Origin: Desulfocicer vacuolatum DSM 3385
GTDB taxonomy: Bacteria; Desulfobacterota; Desulfobacteria; Desulfobacterales; SURF-7
Assembly: GCA_945870015.1 (NCBI GenBank)
Contig: CAMBQS010000019.1
Location: 1-19,290 of the forward strand
Direction of reading: 5' to 3'
Length of the DNA stretch: 19,290 nt
Shown here: positions 15,464-19,290 of the stretch, in pieces
Position numbering within the stretch: the stretch's first letter is position 1
How the letters are laid out: the number at the start of each line of letters is the position of its first letter
Notes under the pieces: model-generated
The model's database searches: none
What the model was told of the DNA's origin: nothing
The model's input: the letters and a program-made list of their open reading frames with translations, nothing else
Program-made: the position numbers and the translations under genes

Positions 15464-15778
15464 CTATAGCGATCCGATTTTAAATTTGATCTCCGTGATC
15501 ATTTCCTTGCCTAGGGCGGAATTCAGTTTCCGGATAATATCTTGCTTTAAAAATTGAAGCTGTTGCATCCAGGGGGAACTGGTAACATTTACCAGAAGCA
15601 CCTTGCCTTTAAATGCAGCAGGACGGGCATTTTCTGCTATGGTCGGACCGATGGCTTCCTGCCACAGGGCCCAGATTTTGGTCATTTCGATATCCGGCCG
15701 ATTGGAACGGCAGGTATTCAGTATATTGCTGATAAAGGTGCCGACATGGGTCAACTCTTGTTTGTTTTTGGGGAGCAT
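15464..15778 (-). CDS. DciA-like DUF721 protein (DnaB loader type)
   Basis: 104 residues when started at the ATG 15776-15778, which has AAGGA six bases upstream; an in-frame start 25 codons earlier has no site and gives an unlikely basic extension. The DUF721 core is visible: VGTFISNILNTC, then KIWALWQEAIGPTIAENARPA, KGKVLLVNVTSSPWMQQLQFLK and IIRKLNSALGKEMITEIKFKIG. Family members of this kind (DciA) act as loaders or regulators of the replicative helicase DnaB in bacteria that lack DnaC/DnaI. No dnaB or dnaA is near, so the role is by family only. It is transcribed with the TrmN6-like gene. Confidence 0.82.
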   Translation of the reverse strand: MLPKNKQELTHVGTFISNILNTCRSNRPDIEMTKIWALWQEAIGPTIAENARPAAFKGKVLLVNVTSSPWMQQLQFLKQDIIRKLNSALGKEMITEIKFKIGSL

Positions 15779-16147
15779 ACATTTCCTTGGATGATAAAAA
15801 AATGGGTTTTGATGAAATTTACATCCAATCTTTTTTGAAAATCGCTTTACCACGGCTTTGGGTTGATTTCCAATTGATTTTCAAGTTTATTTGCCTTATC
15901 TGAAAAGGGTTTTTACTTGACTTGAATCCGGATGTAAATTAGAAACGATACATTCAAGAAAAAAAATGGATAAGATATCAGCGTCAACCGTCATAAAATG
16001 ACGATTTTCTTATCAGAATGTCGATCATCGTGAAAAACGAAAACAGGCAATCAGAAAAATTGGGTTTATGATCAATATCAAATTCATCAGAATAAGATAT
16101 GTTTAATGATTATCAAAAAACAACAAATAGATAAAGTAGGGAAAACA
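15779..16147. other. Divergent intergenic region upstream of hflK and dciA-like gene
   Basis: 369 bp without a credible gene. It is A/T-rich, with a candidate plus-strand promoter TTGACT (15917-15922), 17 bases, TAGAAA (15940-15945). A short hairpin CGTCAT-AAA-ATGACG (15989-16003) followed by ATTTTCTT looks like an attenuator or weak terminator in the long hflK leader. Nothing else structured was seen. Confidence 0.4.
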
Positions 16148-17197
16148 ATGAGTTGGGATTGGGAAAAGCTTCAACAGCAAAACCGGCAACATCGACAGCA
16201 GGGTCCGGGAGGAGTCGTACCGCCTCAAATGGATGACCTGATGGAGAAACTGAAAAATTTTAAATTCTCCAGCGGCCCATTTATCATTATCATGATTGTT
16301 GCCGCGATTTTTTTGGCTACCTCCATGATTTATACGGTTGGGGTTGATGAGGTGGGTGTTGTCCAGTTGTTTGGCAAATATGTCCGGACATCATCCCCCG
16401 GCCTTCATTTTAAGCTGCCGGCGGGTATAGAAAGGCTCACAAAGGTCCGGATCCGGCATGTGTACAAGGAAGAGTTCGGGTTTAAAACCGTCATGACAAC
16501 AAGCTCAAAGCTGACTTCGGAAAATGAAAACATGAACGAATCACTGATGCTGACCGGTGATTTGAATGTAGCGCTTGTTCCCTGGATTGTTCAATATAAA
16601 ATCAAGGATCCATATAATTATCTTTTTAAAGTGGAAAACGTCACGGATTTATTGCGGGATTTATCTGAGGCTTCCATGCGTCTGGTTGTCGGAGACCGGA
16701 GCATCGATGAGGTCATCAGTAAACGGGAAGAAATTGCCATTGAGTCCAGAGAGGTTTTGCAAAAGGAATTGGATCACGCAGAAACCGGAATTTTAATCAC
16801 AACCATTGAAATGAAAAAGACCAATGTGCCCGTGCCTGTTCAATCGGCTTTTAATGAAGTGAACCAGGCGACTCAGGAAAAGGAAAAGATGATATATCAG
16901 GCCAAGGAGGATTACAATAAGGCCATACCGGCTGCAAAGGGAGAGGCGGAAAGGACGATCAGGGCTGCAGAAGGATATGCCATGGACCGTGTCAACCGAG
17001 CGGAAGGTGATGCAAAACGGTTTGTAGCCCTCTACGAGGAGTATGTCAAAGCAAAAGATGTAACCAAAAGGCGGATTTATCTGGAGATGTTGAAAGAGCT
17101 GTTACCAAAACTGGGCCAGAAATATATCATTGATTCTGATCAGAAAAATGTATTGCCCTTTTTAAATATCGGAAAAGAAAGTGGTGTCGTGAAATGA
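16148..17197 (+). CDS. hflK: HflK, SPFH-domain membrane protease modulator
   Basis: 349 residues. The cytoplasmic N terminus is short and Gln/Gly-rich (WEKLQQQNRQHRQQGPGG), followed by one transmembrane helix (residues 44-63), after which the SPFH/band-7 domain faces the periplasm: VGVDEVGVVQLFGKYVRTSSPGLH, VQYKIKDP.NYLFKVENV and the long coiled coil (about 250-310) with KAIPAAKGEAERTIRAAEG, the HflK signature. In E. coli HflK and HflC form a cage around the FtsH protease and limit its action on membrane proteins. The ATG at 16148 has GTAGGGA upstream; an open extension from 16106 has no site. The stop overlaps the hflC ATG (ATGA). Confidence 0.95.
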   Translation: MSWDWEKLQQQNRQHRQQGPGGVVPPQMDDLMEKLKNFKFSSGPFIIIMIVAAIFLATSMIYTVGVDEVGVVQLFGKYVRTSSPGLHFKLPAGIERLTKVRIRHVYKEEFGFKTVMTTSSKLTSENENMNESLMLTGDLNVALVPWIVQYKIKDPYNYLFKVENVTDLLRDLSEASMRLVVGDRSIDEVISKREEIAIESREVLQKELDHAETGILITTIEMKKTNVPVPVQSAFNEVNQATQEKEKMIYQAKEDYNKAIPAAKGEAERTIRAAEGYAMDRVNRAEGDAKRFVALYEEYVKAKDVTKRRIYLEMLKELLPKLGQKYIIDSDQKNVLPFLNIGKESGVVK

Positions 17198-18159
17198 AAA
17201 TAAGCAATGTTTTACTCATCGTTATTGTTGCCCTCGGAATCTGTTTTTACGCATCTGCATTTGTCGTGGATGAAACAGAGCAGGTGGTTGTGACCCGCTT
17301 TGGGAAGGTGGTTGGAGATCCTATCTTTAAATCAGGGATCAATTTTAAGGTTCCGATTATTGATGTTGCCAATTATTTTCCAAAAAATTTACAGCAATGG
17401 GATGGTGAATCCGGACAGATACCTACCCTTGATAAGACCTACATCTGGGTGGCTACCTTTGCCAGATGGCGTATTGTCGATCCCATAAAATTTTTTCAGA
17501 CAGTCGGTAATACCATGAATGCCATGGCCCGGCTGGATGATATTATTGATTCGGCCGGTCGAAATTTTATCACCTCATATAAACTGATTGAGAGTGTCCG
17601 GCAGGGAAACCGGAAGCTGGTTTTTGATACGGAGGGAAAAGATATCTTGATGACTGTTGATGGTGAGAAAAAGTCGCCGGTCGCCTCTTATAAGATCGTT
17701 TTTGGAAGGAGCAAAATTACGGATGGGATACGGAAGCAGGCTCAGCCAAAGCTTGTTGAATTCGGAATTGAACTTGTTGATGTAAAGATCAAGCGGATTA
17801 ACTATGTCGAGGAAGTCAGACGTTCGGTTTATGACCGGATGATTGCAGAACGAAAACAGATTGCTGAGAAATTTCGTTCCGAAGGTCGTGGAGAGGCCAG
17901 AAAATGGCTGGGTAAAAAGGAGAAGGATTTAAAACAGATTACCTCAGAAGCATATCGGGACGCACAGGAGATTGAAGGAAAGGCAGATGCAACTGTAACA
18001 AAAATGCTTGCAGACGCATATGGAAAAGATCCGGAATTTTACTCCTTTGTCAAAACTCTCGAAGTATATACCAGCACACTTGATGACAAGAGTTCTGTTG
18101 TATTGTCAACCGATTCTGAATTTTTGAAATACTTTAAAAGCTATTCCGGAAGCCAATGA
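17194..18159 (+). CDS. hflC: HflC, SPFH-domain membrane protease modulator
   Basis: 321 residues. An N-terminal membrane anchor (VLLIVIVALGICFYASAFVV, about residues 5-24) is followed by the SPFH domain with DETEQVVVTRFGKVVGDPIFKSGINFKVP, WVATFARWRIVDPIKFFQTVG and the coiled coil with MIAERKQIAEKFRSEGRGEA, a classical HflC/HflK block. The end is KTLEVYTSTLDDKSSVVLSTDSEFLKYF, as in HflC. It forms the HflKC complex that modulates FtsH; ftsH is not in the window. Start and stop overlap with hflK (ATGA) show translational coupling. A strong terminator follows 14 bp after the stop. Confidence 0.96.
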   Translation: MKISNVLLIVIVALGICFYASAFVVDETEQVVVTRFGKVVGDPIFKSGINFKVPIIDVANYFPKNLQQWDGESGQIPTLDKTYIWVATFARWRIVDPIKFFQTVGNTMNAMARLDDIIDSAGRNFITSYKLIESVRQGNRKLVFDTEGKDILMTVDGEKKSPVASYKIVFGRSKITDGIRKQAQPKLVEFGIELVDVKIKRINYVEEVRRSVYDRMIAERKQIAEKFRSEGRGEARKWLGKKEKDLKQITSEAYRDAQEIEGKADATVTKMLADAYGKDPEFYSFVKTLEVYTSTLDDKSSVVLSTDSEFLKYFKSYSGSQ

Positions 18160-18173
18160 TGACTCGCGATATC

Positions 18174-18220
18174 AAAAAGCAGAAAGCACTTGCATAAAAT
18201 GCTTGTGCTTTCTGCTTTTT
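18174..18220. terminator. Bidirectional intrinsic terminator between hflC and the bS22-like gene
   Basis: A perfect 16-bp stem, AAAAAGCAGAAAGCAC (18174-18189) and GTGCTTTCTGCTTTTT (18205-18220), has a 15-base loop that can form a further GCAT/ATGC pairing. It ends in T5 on the plus strand and, read from the other side, also in T5. So it serves hflKC on one strand and the small gene on the other. Confidence 0.93.
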
Positions 18221-18259
18221 ATAGAGTCTTGAAGAATGATAAAGAATGGGAATGGTCGA

Positions 18260-18358
18260 TTACTTGCCTTTTCTTCTCTGATGTCGTGTGCGGGCTAGAA
18301 GCTTTTTGTGTTTATGTTTTCTCATCTTTTTTCTTCTTTTTTTGATTACGCTACCCAA
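18260..18358 (-). CDS. bS22/AURKAIP1-COX24-type small ribosomal protein, 32 aa
   Basis: A very short gene. It begins with TTG (18358-18356) six bases after the strong site GGAGGT (18370-18365), and ends with TAA at 18260-18262. The protein is extremely basic: MGSVIKKRRKKMRK, then HKHKKLLARTRHQRRKGK. The start MGSVIKKRRK and the KKLL..TR.QRR pattern are those of the AURKAIP1/COX24 domain family, to which the mycobacterial 30S protein bS22 and the mitochondrial mS38 belong. It likely sits in the small ribosomal subunit near the decoding region and stabilises rRNA; this is by family. It is convergent with hflC and shares its terminator, and a good promoter lies upstream. The non-ATG start and small size make it easy to miss. 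Confidence 0.87.
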   Translation of the reverse strand: MGSVIKKRRKKMRKHKHKKLLARTRHQRRKGK

Positions 18359-18393
18359 CAGACCACCTCCAATCTTGACGAATCCATGTTGAA

Positions 18394-18422
18394 ATAATAA
18401 AGTGCAAAGCTAACATGTTCAA
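18394..18422 (-). promoter_or_regulatory. Promoter of the bS22-like gene
   Basis: Minus strand: TTGAAC (18422-18417), 17 bases, TATTAT (18399-18394). This is a close sigma-70 match (5 of 6 at -10). RNA would begin near 18387, about 30 bases before the TTG start and 17 before GGAGGT. Such a strong promoter fits a ribosomal protein. Confidence 0.6.
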
Positions 18423-18476
18423 AGGATACTTGTCTACCTTTTTTTAGGTAAAGAATCAACAAAAATAATAAAGTTT

Positions 18477-19004
18477 ATGGAAACATTTACAAAGGCTCAA
18501 ATTCAAATAGTGAATGATGCGGTGGCAATGTCAGAGGAGATTGTATGCAATTTTTATAAAATGTCGGTAAATCAGTGGCTACGGCATCGATATGATGTTA
18601 AAACACTGATGGACCTGGATCAGACGGAAATTATTCAAGGGCCTTTTGCTCAAATAATCCGGTATAAAGGTCGTCGAAAAGACACGATGCTGGGGTCTGC
18701 AACATATGATTTTTATAAAATTTGTATTCAGGATCATGCGATTATTGCAGCTCTGAAAAGTTCTGCAGAATTGACCTTGTTCCCTTTTGCAGTCTATATC
18801 ATTACCCATGAATTGATACATATTGTCAGATTTGCCAGGTTTCTTACCGGGTTTGATGCATCTCAAGAAGAAAAATTGAAGGAAGAGGCACGCGTTCATG
18901 AAAAAACGTATGAGATTCTGTATCCTCTGGGTGTGCCGGGCATGGAGAGAGCTTTTGAGTTTTATAAAAATTGGCTTAACCCATTGGAAAATATACTTAT
19001 ATAA
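18477..19004 (+). CDS. Hypothetical protein with HEXXH motif, 175 aa
   Basis: I do not recognise the family. The sequence is mostly helical and without signal peptide. The notable part is a hydrophobic segment followed by a zinc-type motif: FPFAVYIITHELIHIVRFARF, with H111, E112 and H115. Twenty-one or more residues later come EEKLKEEARVHEKTYEIL (E136, E137, H141), any of which could be the third ligand, as in gluzincin-like minimal proteases. The front half has two helices (VNDAVAMSEEIVCNF) and a strand-rich piece with QGPFAQIIRYKGRRKDTMLG. A metal-dependent hydrolase is possible but unproven. There is no good ribosome site before the ATG at 18477, only A/T-rich sequence; an alternative start was not found. 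Divergent from the bS22-like gene; stop 132 bp before the FmdB-type gene. Confidence 0.78.
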   Translation: METFTKAQIQIVNDAVAMSEEIVCNFYKMSVNQWLRHRYDVKTLMDLDQTEIIQGPFAQIIRYKGRRKDTMLGSATYDFYKICIQDHAIIAALKSSAELTLFPFAVYIITHELIHIVRFARFLTGFDASQEEKLKEEARVHEKTYEILYPLGVPGMERAFEFYKNWLNPLENILI

Positions 19005-19032
19005 TATTTTTAAAAACTATTTCTCAGGAAGC

Positions 19033-19060
19033 TTGACAAATTTAAAACACTGACTATATT
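19033..19060 (+). promoter_or_regulatory. Promoter of the fmdB-type gene
   Basis: TTGACA (19033-19038), 16 bases, TATATT (19055-19060). The -35 matches the consensus fully and the -10 well. RNA would begin near 19067, giving a leader of about 70 bases to the ATG at 19137. No other promoter-like pair was seen in this gap. Confidence 0.6.
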
Positions 19061-19136
19061 AGTTCAGGTTTTTGTCGGGTAGGGATTTTGGATTGTAACT
19101 GCTCCGGTTGCAGTGAGTTTTTTTCAGGAGAGAGAA

Positions 19137-19290
19137 ATGCCGATTTATGAATATGAGTGTACAGCGTGTGGAATTCACGAGGAAGTAATTCAGAAGTTTT
19201 CTGATAAGCCGTTGACAACATGCTCCAAATGTTCCGGGAAACTACAGAAGTTAATTTCGCAGAGCTCTTTTCATTTAAAAGGATCCGGCT
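19137..19290 (+). CDS. FmdB-family zinc ribbon protein, N-terminal part
   Basis: The first 51 codons of a gene that continues beyond the window. The protein begins MPIYEYECTACGIHEEVIQKF and has a zinc ribbon with C8, C11, C29 and C32 (CTAC...CSKC), then LQKLISQSSFHLKGSG, all typical of the FmdB putative regulatory/zinc-ribbon family (normally 60-110 residues with a disordered tail). The role is not well known: some members lie near formamidase genes, hence the name, but most stand alone as here. AGGAG lies six bases upstream of ATG. Confidence 0.93.
   Translation, partial: MPIYEYECTACGIHEEVIQKFSDKPLTTCSKCSGKLQKLISQSSFHLKGSG

Noticed and set aside
2009..15886. 16-base exact repeat CCAATTGATTTTCAAG inside the EIIA gene and upstream of hflK
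   Set aside because: One copy is plain coding sequence and the other lies in A/T-rich DNA. Flanks differ, so coincidence is the likely cause.
1..19290. CRISPR array, IS transposase, rRNA or phage genes
   Set aside because: No regularly spaced direct repeats, no transposase or integrase motifs and no rRNA-like segments were seen on either strand.

Overview
The window reads as chromosomal DNA of a Gram-negative bacterium, most likely a deltaproteobacterium of the Desulfobacterota (Desulfobacterales-like). This is an inference from gene content: a Bacteroidetes/delta-type succinate dehydrogenase/fumarate reductase, a multi-domain REC-GAF-PAS-kinase-REC sensor, HflK/HflC, DciA with a TrmN6-like methylase, a DUF1015 protein, a YkgJ Cys-cluster protein in the dnaX-recR operon and an FmdB zinc ribbon. 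Base composition is moderately AT-rich, ribosome binding sites are mostly clear AGGAG types, and TTG/GTG starts occur. Nothing suggests phage, plasmid, IS transposase or CRISPR.

Layout. 1-1385 (+): the end of sdhA/frdA and all of sdhB/frdB, overlapping by 4 bp. 1538-3950 (+): a winged-helix/excisionase-like HTH fused to a PTS EIIA(Ntr)-like domain, followed 10 bp later by a ClC anion channel/transporter with two CBS domains. 3940-7428 (-): glutamate racemase (murI), then a decayed response-regulator fragment with an intact SD and ATG, then an 831-aa hybrid sensor kinase whose 3' end overlaps the ClC gene. 7429-7746: intergenic DNA with a 123-bp palindromic, MITE/REP-like element. 7747-8001 (+): a small unknown gene. 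8004-11032 (-): dnaX, ebfC/ybaB, recR and a ykgJ-family gene, a compact replication/repair operon. 11147-12950 (-): two tRNA-Ser genes (GGA and CGA anticodons) flanking an orphan periplasmic solute-binding protein and an EmrE-type SMR efflux pump. 13248-14576 (+): DUF1015 protein. 14703-15778 (-): dciA-like gene, then trmN6-like methylase. 16148-18159 (+): hflK-hflC, ended by a strong bidirectional terminator. 18260-18358 (-): a 32-codon bS22/COX24-type ribosomal protein gene, started by TTG. 18477-19004 (+): an unknown 175-aa protein with an HEXXH zinc-type motif. 19137-end (+): the start of an FmdB-type zinc-ribbon gene.

How the genes fit together. Most are housekeeping: respiration (sdhAB), cell wall (murI), replication and recombination (dnaX, ebfC, recR, dciA), tRNA-Ser supply and methylation, and membrane quality control (hflKC). 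The less ordinary parts are the HTH-EIIA/ClC pair, the eroded response regulator beside the hybrid kinase, the 123-bp palindromic element, the SBP/SMR pair between two tRNA-Ser genes, the tiny bS22-like gene, and the HEXXH protein divergent from it. I did not find a clear multi-gene defence or biosynthetic system.
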